Source: Actinoplanes sp. DH11
Lineage (GTDB): Bacteria; Actinomycetota; Actinomycetes; Mycobacteriales; Micromonosporaceae
NCBI RefSeq assembly: GCF_020873875.1
Contig: NZ_JAHWGU010000010.1
Coordinates: 1-64,000 of the forward strand
Length of the DNA: 64,000 bases
Reading direction: 5' to 3'
A program made the translations under genes and the position numbers. Every line of letters begins with the position of its first letter. Positions within the stretch are counted from its first letter, which is position 1. The notes under the pieces were generated by a model. It did not search any database. It saw only the letters and a list, made by a program, of their open reading frames with translations, and was not told the DNA's origin. Of this stretch, positions 17,916 to 27,692 are shown piece after piece.

Positions 17916-20516
17916 TCAGGCGCGGTGCGTCTCCAGGTACGCCTCGATCCGCTCGGCCGGCGCCGGGTGGGCCAGCGCGAAACCCTGGCCGTACCGGCAG
18001 CCCGCGGCCGAGGCACGGTCGATCCCCTCGGGCGTCTCCAGGCCCTTCGCGACGATCTCGAGACCCAGCCGGCGACCGAGACTGACCACCACGTCCAGGA
18101 CCGTGTCGGGGCCGCCGGTCAGCAGGGACTGGCTGAGCTTGAGCATGTCCACGGGCAGCCGGCGCAGGTGTGACAGCGAGGTCTGCCCGGAGCCGAAGTC
18201 GTCGAGCGCCGCCCGGACGCCCAGTTTGCGCAGCCCGGACAGCGCCGCGACGATGGCCGGCACGTCCTCCGCGATCCAGGTCTCGGCCACCTCTACGACC
18301 AGGCGTTCCGGGGTCAGGCCGTACCGTTTCAAGGTCGCCGCCACCCGCTCCGGGAAGCGCGCGGTGAGCAGTTCCCGGGGGCCCACGTTCACCGACAGCC
18401 AGAAGTCCGACTCACCGCCGGCCCAGGCGGTCAGGCTCCGGCAGGCCTCGTCGAGCACCCACTCGTCCAGTTCGGCGGTGATGCCGAGCGCGGCCGCGAT
18501 CGGCAGGATCTCCTCTGGCAGGATCGTGCCGAGCGTCGGATGCCGCCAGCGCAGCAGCGCCTCAACCCCGACCGGCCGGCCGTCGCGCAGCCCGGTCACC
18601 GGCTGGAACACCAGGTCCAGCTCGCCGCGGCCGGCGGCGCCGAGCAGCTGCCTCTCCAGCTCCATCCGGCGGTGCAACTGGATCTCGACGTCCGGGTCGT
18701 ACCACTCGACGCGATCCAGGCCGATCTGCCGCGACCGTTGCCGGGCCAGGTCGGCGTGCCGCAGCACCTCTTCCGAGTCGACGCCACCGGCCAGCTCGGC
18801 CAGGCCCACGCTGCAGTGCAACTCCACGGTGGCGCCGGGCAGCTGGTGCGGCTCGCCGAGGGCGGACACGATGCGGGTGGCCAGCGCGTACGCCGGGACC
18901 GCCGACTCCGTGGTCAGCACCGCGAACTCGTCGCCGCCGAGGCGGGCCGGCACGTCCTCCTCGCCGATCAGAGCCTTGAGCCGGCGGCTCACCTCGACCA
19001 GCACGGCGTCGCCGACCTCCCGCCCCCGGCTGTCGTTGACCTCGGCGACCCCGTGCAGGTCGATCACGATGAGGTTGCCCCGCCGGCCGGGCCGGCGGCG
19101 GTGCGCCAGCAGATCACGCATCAGCGCCCGGCGGTTGGCCAGCCCGGTGAGCTGGTCCAGGTAGGAGAGGCGATGAAGGGTACGTTCCAGGTGCACCCGC
19201 TCGCCGACATCGCGCACGTGCACGACCAGCGCCGCCACCTCGGGCACACCACGCTGGTCGGAGATCGTCGACTCGGTGTCCCGCCAGAGCCGGGCGCCGT
19301 CGCGCATCCGGGCGCTGACCAGCACCGGCGGGCCGCCCTCATGCTCACCGGCCAGCACCGAGCCGATCACCGCCTGGGCGTCCGCGACGTCCTCCGGGTG
19401 GATCAGGTCGGCGAACCGCCGGCCGATCACCTCGTCGTCACGCAGCCCGAAGAGGCGGGCCGCGGCCGGTGACTGCCAGCGGACCATGAGCTGCTCGTCG
19501 AGCACCAGGGTCAGGTCGGTGGCACCGGCGACGAGCGAGCGGAAGTGGGCCTCGGCGACCCGGAGCCGGCCGGCGTAATTGCGGATGTCGCGGACCACCA
19601 GCAACTCCCGCACGACGAGCACGCTCACCATGACGAGACCGAAGACGATCGCCTGGTTGTCGAACCGGCGCACCGCCAGCAGGTGCCAGACCGCCGCCAC
19701 CACCCCGACCGCCGCCGGCACCGCGAGCAGCGGATAACTCGCCAGGTACTGATCCGGGCTGCGCGGCGTCGCCGGCGGGGGCGTCAGGTCGCGCCGCGTG
19801 CCCCCGACCGCCGCGGCGGTCATCCCGGCCACGATCAGCAGCCCCGCCGCCAGCAGGCCCGGACTGCCCGGCGGCAGCACGGCCAGGGCGCTCAGCGCCA
19901 GCATGACCAGGCCGGCGCCGGCGCCGCACCAGATCGACGGGCGCGGCCGGGGCCGGGCGCGCAGCACGATCACCGTGACGATCGCGACGCCACCGGTCGC
20001 GATCAGCAGCGCCGGCACCGCGGCCGGCCGCGCCGACACGCCCGGCACCAGGTAGGCCGCGAAGGCCAGGCTGACACCGAGACCGAGGCCGTCGAACGCC
20101 CGGCGCAACCGGACCGGCCAGCTGCTCGCCGCGCCCGGCAACAGGGAGATGCCGGCGACGTAGCAAGCGGCCGCGACAGACAATCCCGCGGTGAGCCAGC
20201 CAGCCCGCTGCGGCGGATCCCACCAGGGCACCAGGGCGGACGCCGTGGAAGCAAGCGTGCCCAGGCCGACGAGACCGGCGCCACGGCAGGAGACGAACGC
20301 ACCGTTCTCGGCGCGGTGCAGCGCGATGGCCGTACGCATGAGGGAAGCCGTCGCGAACAATCCCGCGCAACCCACCGCGGCGGCGAGCGCGAGCGCCACC
20401 GGCAGCATGCCTGCCGCGCCCGCCGCGAGCAGGACGGCGGCCACGCCGGGCACAGCGAGCAGAGCCCCCCGCCCGATGCTCCGGGGCGGGGCCGGCACGG
20501 GGTGCGGCACAGCCAC
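17916..20516 (-). CDS. Membrane PAS-GGDEF-EAL protein 2 with degenerate EAL
   Basis: Encodes 866 residues. Order: hydrophobic segments (about 1-310), PAS domain (FRSLVAGATDLTLVLD, about 335-430), GGDEF (LGGDEF near 528), EAL (EALLRW near 652). The GGDEF signature is intact, but the usual FK after the first Asp reads VA and the guanine-binding GHDIGD reads GREVGD. In the EAL domain KID reads KLS and the AEG catalytic Glu is Lys (AKGLET), so phosphodiesterase activity is unlikely. It may be a cyclase or a c-di-GMP-binding sensor. The GTG start at 20516 follows AGAGGA. Confidence 0.88.
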   Translation of the reverse strand: MAVPHPVPAPPRSIGRGALLAVPGVAAVLLAAGAAGMLPVALALAAAVGCAGLFATASLMRTAIALHRAENGAFVSCRGAGLVGLGTLASTASALVPWWDPPQRAGWLTAGLSVAAACYVAGISLLPGAASSWPVRLRRAFDGLGLGVSLAFAAYLVPGVSARPAAVPALLIATGGVAIVTVIVLRARPRPRPSIWCGAGAGLVMLALSALAVLPPGSPGLLAAGLLIVAGMTAAAVGGTRRDLTPPPATPRSPDQYLASYPLLAVPAAVGVVAAVWHLLAVRRFDNQAIVFGLVMVSVLVVRELLVVRDIRNYAGRLRVAEAHFRSLVAGATDLTLVLDEQLMVRWQSPAAARLFGLRDDEVIGRRFADLIHPEDVADAQAVIGSVLAGEHEGGPPVLVSARMRDGARLWRDTESTISDQRGVPEVAALVVHVRDVGERVHLERTLHRLSYLDQLTGLANRRALMRDLLAHRRRPGRRGNLIVIDLHGVAEVNDSRGREVGDAVLVEVSRRLKALIGEEDVPARLGGDEFAVLTTESAVPAYALATRIVSALGEPHQLPGATVELHCSVGLAELAGGVDSEEVLRHADLARQRSRQIGLDRVEWYDPDVEIQLHRRMELERQLLGAAGRGELDLVFQPVTGLRDGRPVGVEALLRWRHPTLGTILPEEILPIAAALGITAELDEWVLDEACRSLTAWAGGESDFWLSVNVGPRELLTARFPERVAATLKRYGLTPERLVVEVAETWIAEDVPAIVAALSGLRKLGVRAALDDFGSGQTSLSHLRRLPVDMLKLSQSLLTGGPDTVLDVVVSLGRRLGLEIVAKGLETPEGIDRASAAGCRYGQGFALAHPAPAERIEAYLETHRA

Positions 20517-20737
20517 GATGTGTCCTCTGCGGTGTTCCCGCACGGGGGTCGGGTCGCCCCCGGCGAGGTCGGGGTGAAGCAGGAGGGAACTGCACCCGGT
20601 CAACGAGTGTCCCCGGATCGAGTTACGCCCATGGAGCGGCACGGTTCTCTGCCCGAGATCGTCTGCCACGCAGCGACGGCGGTCAAATCGAGACACGTGC
20701 CGGGACCGGCCTCCGGTGGTGGTGGGAGGATGGGTAC

Positions 20738-21124
20738 GTGCGCAGTCGTCCCGCCCTTCGCGTCCGCAAATCCGGCGCCGTCCTGGTGGCGGCGCTCATC
20801 GCCGTCGTCGGCACGGTTCCGCTGGCCGGCGCATCCTGGGCACTCGCCCCGATCCTTCTGATCCCGCTCGCGGTGCTCATCTGGACCTATCGGGCAGGCA
20901 CCGACGTCTACCCCGACGAGCTGCGGGTGCGTGCCCTGTTCGGCGGCAGCCGGGTGCCCTGGAGCCGGATCGCCGAGCTCGCCCCGGACGATCGGGGCCG
21001 TGTCTCCGCCCTGCTCGACAACGGCAACGTGATCCGGCTGACCGGTGTCACCCGGGACAACCTGCCGCTCGTGCTCGCCGCAGGCGGCCACCCGGTCGCC
21101 GCGGAGCCCGCCACGGATCAATGA
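20738..21124 (+). CDS. Two-helix membrane protein with PH-like domain
   Basis: A 128-residue protein. Two adjacent hydrophobic helices (about residues 12-49) are followed by a compact beta-rich domain opening TDVYPDELRVRALFGGSRVPW, which I split as TDVYPDELRV then RALFGGSRVPW. This is the bacterial PH-domain type often found after two helices in actinobacterial membrane proteins. Role unknown; such domains probably mediate membrane-surface interactions. The GTG at 20738 follows GGGAGGA. Divergent from the second GGDEF-EAL gene. Confidence 0.85.
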   Translation: MRSRPALRVRKSGAVLVAALIAVVGTVPLAGASWALAPILLIPLAVLIWTYRAGTDVYPDELRVRALFGGSRVPWSRIAELAPDDRGRVSALLDNGNVIRLTGVTRDNLPLVLAAGGHPVAAEPATDQ

Positions 21125-21189
21125 TCCCCGGGATCTGTCAGCCGGCACGGCTACCCTGGTCGGCAAGAGCCTGAGGGGGTGGTCTGGTC

Positions 21190-22350
21190 GTGCGTTCCCG
21201 CCGGGGCCGTGCCGCGGTCGCGCTGGTCGGTGCCGTTCTGGTCCTGACCTCCGGATGCAGTTTCGGACCGCCCGGCCCGGATCAGGCCGGGTCACCGCCC
21301 AACCTGTCCCGCCCGTCGGCCGCGCCCACCTCCGGCGAGGACTCGGGTGAGCGGGAGGTCGCGCTCACCGTGCTCGCCAAGAACCTCGAGGTCCCGTGGG
21401 GCATCGCCTTCCTGCCCGACGGGGCGGCGGTGGTCACCGAGCGGGACACCGCCCGCATCCTGAAGGTCGGCCCCGAGTCCGACGCCGACGGCCTCCAGGT
21501 CACCGAGTTGGAGCGCCTCGACGAGGTGCGGGCCTCCGGTGACGGCGGCCTGCTCGGCATCGCCGTCTCACCGGACTACGAGACCGACAAGACGTTGTAC
21601 GTCTATTACTCCACCGACCGCGACAACCGGGTCGCCAAGCTCGTGGACGGCGGAAAGCTCCAGCCAATCCTCACCGGCATCCCGCGGTCCCCCGAGCAGA
21701 ACGGCGGGGCCCTGGCCTTCGGGCCGGACGGTCAGCTCTACGTCGGCACCGGTGACGGCACGCCGACCGGCGCCCAGGCGCCCGACCCGAAAAATCTGGG
21801 CGGCAAGATCCTGCGGGTCACCACGGCCGGCAAGCCGGCCACCGGCAACCCGGTGAAGAACTCCACGGTCTGGTCCTCCGGCCACCGCAACGTCTCCGCC
21901 CTGGCCTGGGACTCCACCGGCCGGATGTTCGCCACCGACACCACGCAGCCGCGCACCAGCGAGCTGAACGTGGTGCGCAAGGGCGGCAACTACGGCTGGC
22001 CCAAGGCCGACGGCGACGGCACCGACCCGAAACTGATCAACCCGATGACGTCCTGGCCGGCCGCCGAGTCCGCCTGCGGCGGCGTGGCCGCGGCGGAGAG
22101 TCTGCTCGCCACCGCGTGCCTGCTCGGCAAGCGGCTCACCCTGCTCTCGGTCACCGAGAACGGCACGGTGCTCGGCACCCCGCAGGAACTGCTCACCGAC
22201 GAGTTCGGCCGGCTGCGCACGGTGGTGACCGCGCCCGACGGCTCGTTCTGGCTCAGCACCTCCAACCAGGAGGACGCCGGCGACCCCGGTCCCGAGGACG
22301 ACCGCCTCATCCGGCTCGTCTTCTCGGACGGCGGAGCCGGCAAGAGCTGA
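21190..22350 (+). CDS. Sugar/sorbosone dehydrogenase-like lipoprotein
   Basis: A 386-residue exported protein with a signal peptide and lipobox LTSGC (Cys about residue 23), then a Pro/Ser linker. A six-bladed beta-propeller of the glucose/sorbosone dehydrogenase (PQQ-type) family follows. Diagnostic segments are VPWGIAFLPDG, GDGGLLGIAVSP, GGALAFGPDGQLYVGTGDG and NYGWP. The soluble PQQ glucose dehydrogenase oxidises aldoses, but many actinobacterial homologues are uncharacterised and PQQ genes are not in this window. The GTG at 21190 follows a G-rich ribosome site. Followed by a membrane phosphoesterase on the same strand. Confidence 0.88.
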   Translation: MRSRRGRAAVALVGAVLVLTSGCSFGPPGPDQAGSPPNLSRPSAAPTSGEDSGEREVALTVLAKNLEVPWGIAFLPDGAAVVTERDTARILKVGPESDADGLQVTELERLDEVRASGDGGLLGIAVSPDYETDKTLYVYYSTDRDNRVAKLVDGGKLQPILTGIPRSPEQNGGALAFGPDGQLYVGTGDGTPTGAQAPDPKNLGGKILRVTTAGKPATGNPVKNSTVWSSGHRNVSALAWDSTGRMFATDTTQPRTSELNVVRKGGNYGWPKADGDGTDPKLINPMTSWPAAESACGGVAAAESLLATACLLGKRLTLLSVTENGTVLGTPQELLTDEFGRLRTVVTAPDGSFWLSTSNQEDAGDPGPEDDRLIRLVFSDGGAGKS

Positions 22351-22401
22351 CCGGGATGAGGACTGTTTCAGCTGGCGCAAATTCGGGCAGGTGAGCGCTC
22401 G

Positions 22402-24045
22402 ATGACCACGGAACCCGCTCCGACGGCGCCGGCCTGGCGCCGCCGCCTGAGGTCCGCCGCCCGGCTCACCGGCCGGGCACTGCGCAGCCGGTGGACCCGC
22501 CGGATCCGGGTCGGCGCGGCAGTCGGCCTGGTCAGCATCGTCGGCGCCCTGATCGGCGTGATGCTCTTCGCGCACGCCGGCATCAACGTGGGCCCGTTCA
22601 GCGCCGAGATGTCGATCCGGCCCTCCGTGCACGGCGGCACCGAGGTCAACATCCCGCCGCTGGGCTCCCTGCACCTGGACAGTCACCGCGGCCCGCTGCA
22701 CCTCAAGGTCGACCTCGGCTCCCTCGACCAGAGCCGCACCGAGGCGCTCATCGACAACCCGTCGGCCATCAGCTCCGCCGGTGACCGGGCGGTGGACGAA
22801 GTCGTCTCCGGGGTGACGCGACTCGGTCTGCGTACCCTCGGGCTCGCCGTTCTCAGCGCCCTGCTCTGCGCGGCCCTGGTCTTCCGCGACGTCCGCCGCA
22901 CCGCGGCCGCCGGCGTCACCGCCCTGGTCGTCACCGCCGGCAGCTTCGCCGCGGCAGCCGGCACCCTGCGGCCCGACGCGATAAGCGAGCCGCGATATGA
23001 GGGCCTGCTCGTCAACGCCCCCGCGGTGGTCGGTGACGCGCGCCGCATCGCGGACAACTACGGCCGGTACGCGGAACAGCTCCAAGCCATCGTCGGCAAC
23101 GTCAGCCGGGTCTACTCGACCATCTCGGCGCTACCCGTCTACGAGCCCGCCGGCAACACCACCCGCCTGCTGCACGTCTCCGACCTGCACCTCAACCCGT
23201 CCTCGTTCGGCCTGATCCGGACCGTCGTGGAAACCTTCGAGATCGACGCCGTGATCGACACCGGGGACATCGTCGACTGGGGCAGCGGTGCCGAGACGTC
23301 GTACGTCTCCGCCATCCCCTCCATCCAGGTCCCCTACATCTACGTGCGCGGCAACCACGACTCCGCCGCCATCCAGGCCGCCGTCGGCCGGCAACGCAAC
23401 GCCGTCGTCCTCGACAACACCACCACCACCGTCGACGGGCTCACCATCGCCGGCATCGGCGACCCCCAGTTCACGCCGGACAAGAGCGAATCCAACGAAG
23501 CCGGCGACGACGCCGCACCCCAACTGCTCACCGCCGCCGGCGAAACCCTCGCCACCACGATCCGCGACGCCACCGCCCGCGGCACCATCGACAAGGCCGA
23601 CATCGCGCTGGTCCACGACCCGGAAATGGCACAACCCCTGTCCGGCCTGGTCCCGCTCGTCCTCGCCGGGCACCGCCACCAGCGGTCCGTCTCCGTGCTG
23701 CCACCACCGGCAGCACCCGAACCGGACCCGTCCGCGTCCGCCTCCCCCGCGGCGTCACCGCCCGCCGCCACCGCACCCCCGATGACGACCCGGCTCATGA
23801 TCGAAGGCTCCACGGGCGGGGCGGGGCTGCGCGGCCTCGAGAACGAAGAACCCACCCCGCTGACGTTGTCGGTCCTCTACTTCGACGAGCTGAACGAGCT
23901 GAAGGCGTACGACGACATCCAGCTCGGCGGCACCGGCCAGTCGAACGTCGAAATGCAGCGCAACGTGGTCGGCCTGTCCCCGGAGGACGAGGCGGCGCCG
24001 ACACCCACCCCGTCCCGGCCGGCCGCCCCCCAGCCCAGCCGCTGA
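22402..24045 (+). CDS. Membrane-anchored metallophosphoesterase
   Basis: A 547-residue protein. One membrane helix (about 37-59) is followed by an extracytoplasmic segment, two more helices (about 150-200) and a calcineurin-like phosphoesterase domain. All dimetal motifs are visible: DLH in HVSDLHLN, GDIVDWG, RGNHDS, a His in ALVHDP, and AGHRH. A Pro/Ala/Ser-rich insertion follows AGHRH and the C-terminus is Pro-rich. The catalytic domain is expected outside the cytoplasm. Substrate unknown. Start ATG at 22402. Lies 51 bases after the sugar-dehydrogenase-like gene, possibly co-transcribed. Confidence 0.9.
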   Translation: MTTEPAPTAPAWRRRLRSAARLTGRALRSRWTRRIRVGAAVGLVSIVGALIGVMLFAHAGINVGPFSAEMSIRPSVHGGTEVNIPPLGSLHLDSHRGPLHLKVDLGSLDQSRTEALIDNPSAISSAGDRAVDEVVSGVTRLGLRTLGLAVLSALLCAALVFRDVRRTAAAGVTALVVTAGSFAAAAGTLRPDAISEPRYEGLLVNAPAVVGDARRIADNYGRYAEQLQAIVGNVSRVYSTISALPVYEPAGNTTRLLHVSDLHLNPSSFGLIRTVVETFEIDAVIDTGDIVDWGSGAETSYVSAIPSIQVPYIYVRGNHDSAAIQAAVGRQRNAVVLDNTTTTVDGLTIAGIGDPQFTPDKSESNEAGDDAAPQLLTAAGETLATTIRDATARGTIDKADIALVHDPEMAQPLSGLVPLVLAGHRHQRSVSVLPPPAAPEPDPSASASPAASPPAATAPPMTTRLMIEGSTGGAGLRGLENEEPTPLTLSVLYFDELNELKAYDDIQLGGTGQSNVEMQRNVVGLSPEDEAAPTPTPSRPAAPQPSR

Positions 24046-24442
24046 CACGCGGGTGCGGGCCTGGCGGGTTCCCGCCCTTTGGGGCGGTCGGGCGGTCGGG
24101 CGCGACCGCGTCCGCGTTGCCGGCGTCGATCGGAGCGGTTCGGTTCGTGCTCACGGTCGTCGTAGGGCGGTCCTCCGCAACTCCAAGCGCGAGCCGCTCG
24201 GGTCGGGCTGTCACCCACGGTCGTTGGAGAGCGCTCCCCACAACCACCAGCGACAGCCGACCGTTGCTGGCCTGCACTTACGGTGGCTCGAGGCCGCTCG
24301 CGAAGGGCCTCATACACAAGCCCGGCTCGGTCGGCCCCGCCCGAGCCGAACGAAAGAGCCCGGCCCCGCACGTGGGGACCGGGCATCACTCGTACGACGG
24401 ATCGGGAAGTTCGCCGACGGATCGGGAAGCTCGTACGACGGG
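24046..24442. other. 397-base intergenic region between convergent genes
   Basis: No coding frame with plausible composition and no tRNA-like fold was seen. It holds the gatB terminator and, near 24390-24440, two imperfect copies of GACGGATCGGGAAG flanked by CTCGTACGACGG repeats. Nothing else is recognised. Confidence 0.5.
24358..24384 (-). terminator. Terminator of the gatCAB operon
   Basis: On the minus strand GCCCGGTCCCC pairs with GGGGCCGGGC (one bulge) around a six-base loop, followed by TCTTTCGTT. Located about 60 bases after the gatB stop. Confidence 0.7.
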
Positions 24443-25924
24443 TCAGGAGACGCCGAGGCGCTCCAGGAGCAACTCGCGGACGGCCTTGGCGTCCGCCTGG
24501 CCGCGTGTGGTCTTCATGACCGCACCCACCAGGGCACCCGCCGCCGCCACCTTGCCGTCGCGGATCTTCGCGGCGATCTCCGGGTTGGCGGCGATCGCGT
24601 CGTCGACCGCCTTGGTCAGCGCACCGGTGTCGTTGACGACCTCGAGCCCGCGGGCCGCCATCACGTCGGCCGGGTCGCCTTCGCCGGCCACCACGCCCTC
24701 CAGGACCTGACGGGCCAGCTTGTCGTTCAGCTTGCCGGCGTCGACGAGCTTCTGCAGCGCGGCGACCTGGGCCGGCGTGGCGCCGACCTCGGCGAGGTCC
24801 ACGTCCAGCTCGTTGGCGCGTCGGGCCAGCTCGCCCATCCACCATTTGCGGGCACCGGCCGGGGACGCCCCCGCGGCGATGGTCTCCTCGATCAGTTCGA
24901 CCGCGCCGGCGTTCGTCACCGACTGCATGTCGACCTCGGAGATGCCCCAGTCCTCGCGGAGCCGGGCGCGCTTCACGCTCGGCTTCTCCGGCAGCGACTC
25001 CCGCAGCGAGGCCACCCACGCCGGGTCCGGCGCGATCGGGACCAGGTCCGGCTCCGGGAAGTACCGGTAGTCGGTCGCGGTCTCCTTGGAACGGCCGGGA
25101 CGGGTGTCGCCGGTGGTCTCCTGGAAGTGCCGCGTCTCCTGGAAGATTTTGCCGCCGTCGTCCAGGATGGCGGCCTGGCGGATGATCTCGGAACGGACCG
25201 CGCGCTCGACCGAGCGGAGCGAGTTGACGTTCTTCGTCTCGGTGCGCGTGCCCCACTCCTCGCCCGGCAGGTTCAGCGAGGTGTTGACGTCGCAGCGCAT
25301 CGAGCCCTGCTCCATGCGCACGTCGGAGACGCCCAGCGAGCGGACGATGTCGCGCAGCTCGGCCACGTACGCCTTGGCGATCTCGGGGGCGAGCGCGCCC
25401 AGACCGGGAACCGGCTTCGTGACGATCTCGACGAGCGGGATGCCGGCCCGGTTGTAGTCGACGAGCGACTCGGTGGCGCCGTGGATCCGGCCGGTGGCGC
25501 CGCCGACGTGCAGCGTCTTGCCGGTGTCCTCCTCGAGGTGCACCCGCTCGATGCCGATCCGGTACTCCGTGCCGTTCACCGTCACGTCGACGTAGCCGTC
25601 GGTGCAGAGCGGCTCGTCGTACTGCGAGGTCTGGAAGTTCTTCGGCATGTCCGGGTAGAAGTAGTTCTTCCGGGCCATCCGGCACCATTCGGCGATGTCG
25701 CAGTTCAGCGCCAGGCCGATCCGGATGGTCGCCTCGATGCCGGCCCGGTTCGCCACCGGCAACGCGCCCGGCAGAGCCAGGCAGACCGGGCAGACCTGGG
25801 TGTTCGGCTCGGCGCCGAAGTCGGTCTTGCACCCGCAGAACATTTTGGTACGGGTACCGAGCTCGACGTGCGTCTCGAGCCCGATCACCGGCTCGTACTT
25901 GGTGAGGATCTCGTCGTATGTCAT
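24443..25924 (-). CDS. gatB: Aspartyl/glutamyl-tRNA amidotransferase subunit B
   Basis: A 493-residue kinase/tRNA-binding subunit of GatCAB, which converts misacylated Glu-tRNAGln (and Asp-tRNAAsn) to the correct amide form. The conserved N-terminus [13 protein letters not shown] is followed by zinc-site cysteines (MFCGCKTDF and CPVCLALPG) and the helical/YqeY tail ending [12 protein letters not shown]. The ATG at 25924 lies one base after the gatA stop. The longer upstream frame overlaps gatA and is rejected. Confidence 0.97.
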   Translation of the reverse strand: MTYDEILTKYEPVIGLETHVELGTRTKMFCGCKTDFGAEPNTQVCPVCLALPGALPVANRAGIEATIRIGLALNCDIAEWCRMARKNYFYPDMPKNFQTSQYDEPLCTDGYVDVTVNGTEYRIGIERVHLEEDTGKTLHVGGATGRIHGATESLVDYNRAGIPLVEIVTKPVPGLGALAPEIAKAYVAELRDIVRSLGVSDVRMEQGSMRCDVNTSLNLPGEEWGTRTETKNVNSLRSVERAVRSEIIRQAAILDDGGKIFQETRHFQETTGDTRPGRSKETATDYRYFPEPDLVPIAPDPAWVASLRESLPEKPSVKRARLREDWGISEVDMQSVTNAGAVELIEETIAAGASPAGARKWWMGELARRANELDVDLAEVGATPAQVAALQKLVDAGKLNDKLARQVLEGVVAGEGDPADVMAARGLEVVNDTGALTKAVDDAIAANPEIAAKIRDGKVAAAGALVGAVMKTTRGQADAKAVRELLLERLGVS

Positions 25925-25925
25925 C

Positions 25926-27389
25926 TCACAGCTCCGGAGGAGTGAACGAGCCGACCGCGGACTCCAGCGCTGCCGCGACCCGGTACATCCGGTCGTCGGC
26001 CATCGTCGGGGCCATGATCTGGAAGCCGACCGGCAGGCCCTCGGAAAGCCCGCACGGCACCGAGATGGCCGGGCCACCGTACAGGTTCGTCGGGATCGTG
26101 AAGAGGTCGGCGAGATACATCTGGTACGGGTCACTGGTCCGCGAACCGAACGGGAACGCGACGAACGGGGTGGTCGGCGAGACCAGCACGTCGACCTGCT
26201 CGAAGGCGGACTGGAAGTCCCGCGTGATCAGGGTGCGGACCTTCTGCGCCTGACCGTAGTAGGCGTCGTAGTAACCGCTGGACAGCGCGTAGGTGCCCAG
26301 GATGATCCGGCGTTTCACCTCGGGACCGAAGCCGGCCTCACGGGTCAGCGACATGACCTCCTCGAGCGAGCGGCTGCCGTCGTCGCCGGTGCGCAGCCCG
26401 TACCGTACGCCGTCGAAGCGGGCCAGGTTGCTGGACGCCTCGCTGGGGGCGATCAGGTAGTAGGCGGGCAGCGCGTACTCGAAGTGCGGGCAGGACACCT
26501 CGACGATCTCGGCACCGAGCTTGACCAGGGCCTCCAAGGACTCCTTGAAGGAGTTGAGGACGCCCGGCTCGGAGCCGTCACCGGCGAACTCCTTGACGAC
26601 GCCGAGCTTGACGCCCGACAGGTCCCCGTTCTTGCCGAGCCGCGCGGCGGCGACGACATCCGGCACCGGCTGGTTGATCGACGTCGAGTCCCGCGGGTCG
26701 TGACCGGCCATCACCGCGTGCAGCAGCGCGGTGTCCTCCACGGTCCGGCCGCACGGGCCCGGGGTGTCCAGCGAGGAGGAGAAGGCGATCAGGCCGTACC
26801 GCGAGGTGCCGCCGTAGGTGGGCTTCGCACCCACGGTCCCGGTGACCGCGCCCGGCTGGCGGATCGAACCGCCGGTGTCGGTGCCGATCGCGAGCGGCGC
26901 CTCGTAGGCGGCGATCGCGGCCGCCGAGCCACCACCCGAACCACCCGGGATGCGACCCAGGTCCCACGGGTTGTTGGTGGCGCCGTACGCGCTGTACTCC
27001 GTGGACGAGCCCATCGCGAACTCGTCCATGTTGGTCTTACCGAGGATCGGCATGCCGGCCTGCTTGAGACGCTCCACGATCGTCGCGTCGTACGGCGGCT
27101 TCCAGCCCTCGAGGATCTTGGAGGCGGCGGTGGTGGGCACGCCCTTGGTCGTCACCACGTCCTTCACCGCGATCGGCACACCCGCGAGCGGCCCGGTGAT
27201 CTCCCCGGCGTCCACCCGGCGGGCGGCGTCCAGAGCGCCCTCCGCGTCCACGTGCAGGAACGCGTGCACCCGGTCCTCGACGGCGGCGATCCGGTCGAGG
27301 TGCGCGGTCGTCACCTCGACGGCGGACAACTCGCGCGACGAGATCATCTTGCTCAAGGAGGCCGCGCTGAGCCTGGTCAGGTCACTCAT
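25926..27389 (-). CDS. gatA: Aspartyl/glutamyl-tRNA amidotransferase subunit A
   Basis: A 487-residue glutaminase/amidase subunit that releases ammonia for GatB. The amidase Ser-cisSer-Lys machinery is visible: Lys in [12 protein letters not shown] and serines in [20 protein letters not shown] (about residues 150-170), with [12 protein letters not shown] after it. Length is typical (485-490). The start ATG at 27389 lies three bases after the gatC stop, so the genes are translationally linked. Confidence 0.97.
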   Translation of the reverse strand: MSDLTRLSAASLSKMISSRELSAVEVTTAHLDRIAAVEDRVHAFLHVDAEGALDAARRVDAGEITGPLAGVPIAVKDVVTTKGVPTTAASKILEGWKPPYDATIVERLKQAGMPILGKTNMDEFAMGSSTEYSAYGATNNPWDLGRIPGGSGGGSAAAIAAYEAPLAIGTDTGGSIRQPGAVTGTVGAKPTYGGTSRYGLIAFSSSLDTPGPCGRTVEDTALLHAVMAGHDPRDSTSINQPVPDVVAAARLGKNGDLSGVKLGVVKEFAGDGSEPGVLNSFKESLEALVKLGAEIVEVSCPHFEYALPAYYLIAPSEASSNLARFDGVRYGLRTGDDGSRSLEEVMSLTREAGFGPEVKRRIILGTYALSSGYYDAYYGQAQKVRTLITRDFQSAFEQVDVLVSPTTPFVAFPFGSRTSDPYQMYLADLFTIPTNLYGGPAISVPCGLSEGLPVGFQIMAPTMADDRMYRVAAALESAVGSFTPPEL

Positions 27390-27392
27390 CGA

Positions 27393-27692
27393 TCAGTCCT
27401 CTTCGTCCAGGATGCGCGGCACCCGGAACCGGCCCTCGAACGCGTCCGGCGCGCCGGACAGCGCCTCGTCCTGCGTGAGGCTCGGCGTAGGCACGTCGTC
27501 GCGGTACACGTTGGTCAGCGGAACCGAGTGCGAGGTCGGCGGGATGTCCTCCGCGGCCACCTCGCCGACCCGCGCGACCGATTGCAGGATCACATCGAGC
27601 TGCCCTGCGAACCGATCGAGCTCCTGCTCGGTCACGGCGAGCCGCGACAGGCGCGCCAGGTGCGCTACCTCTTCGCGGGAGATGGCGGCCAT
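27393..27692 (-). CDS. gatC: Aspartyl/glutamyl-tRNA amidotransferase subunit C
   Basis: A 99-residue stabilising subunit that wraps around GatA and GatB. The family pattern begins [17 protein letters not shown] and continues with the [14 protein letters not shown] helix and a C-terminal DEALSGAP...FRVPRIL strand. Start ATG at 27692 after AGGGGG. Its first 28 bases overlap the end of the upstream GGDEF-EAL gene in another frame. Confidence 0.95.
   Translation of the reverse strand: MAAISREEVAHLARLSRLAVTEQELDRFAGQLDVILQSVARVGEVAAEDIPPTSHSVPLTNVYRDDVPTPSLTQDEALSGAPDAFEGRFRVPRILDEED

Noticed and set aside
24046-24442. tRNA or small RNA gene in the gatB downstream gap
   Set aside because: No cloverleaf, T-arm consensus or promoter–terminator pair other than the gatB terminator could be found.
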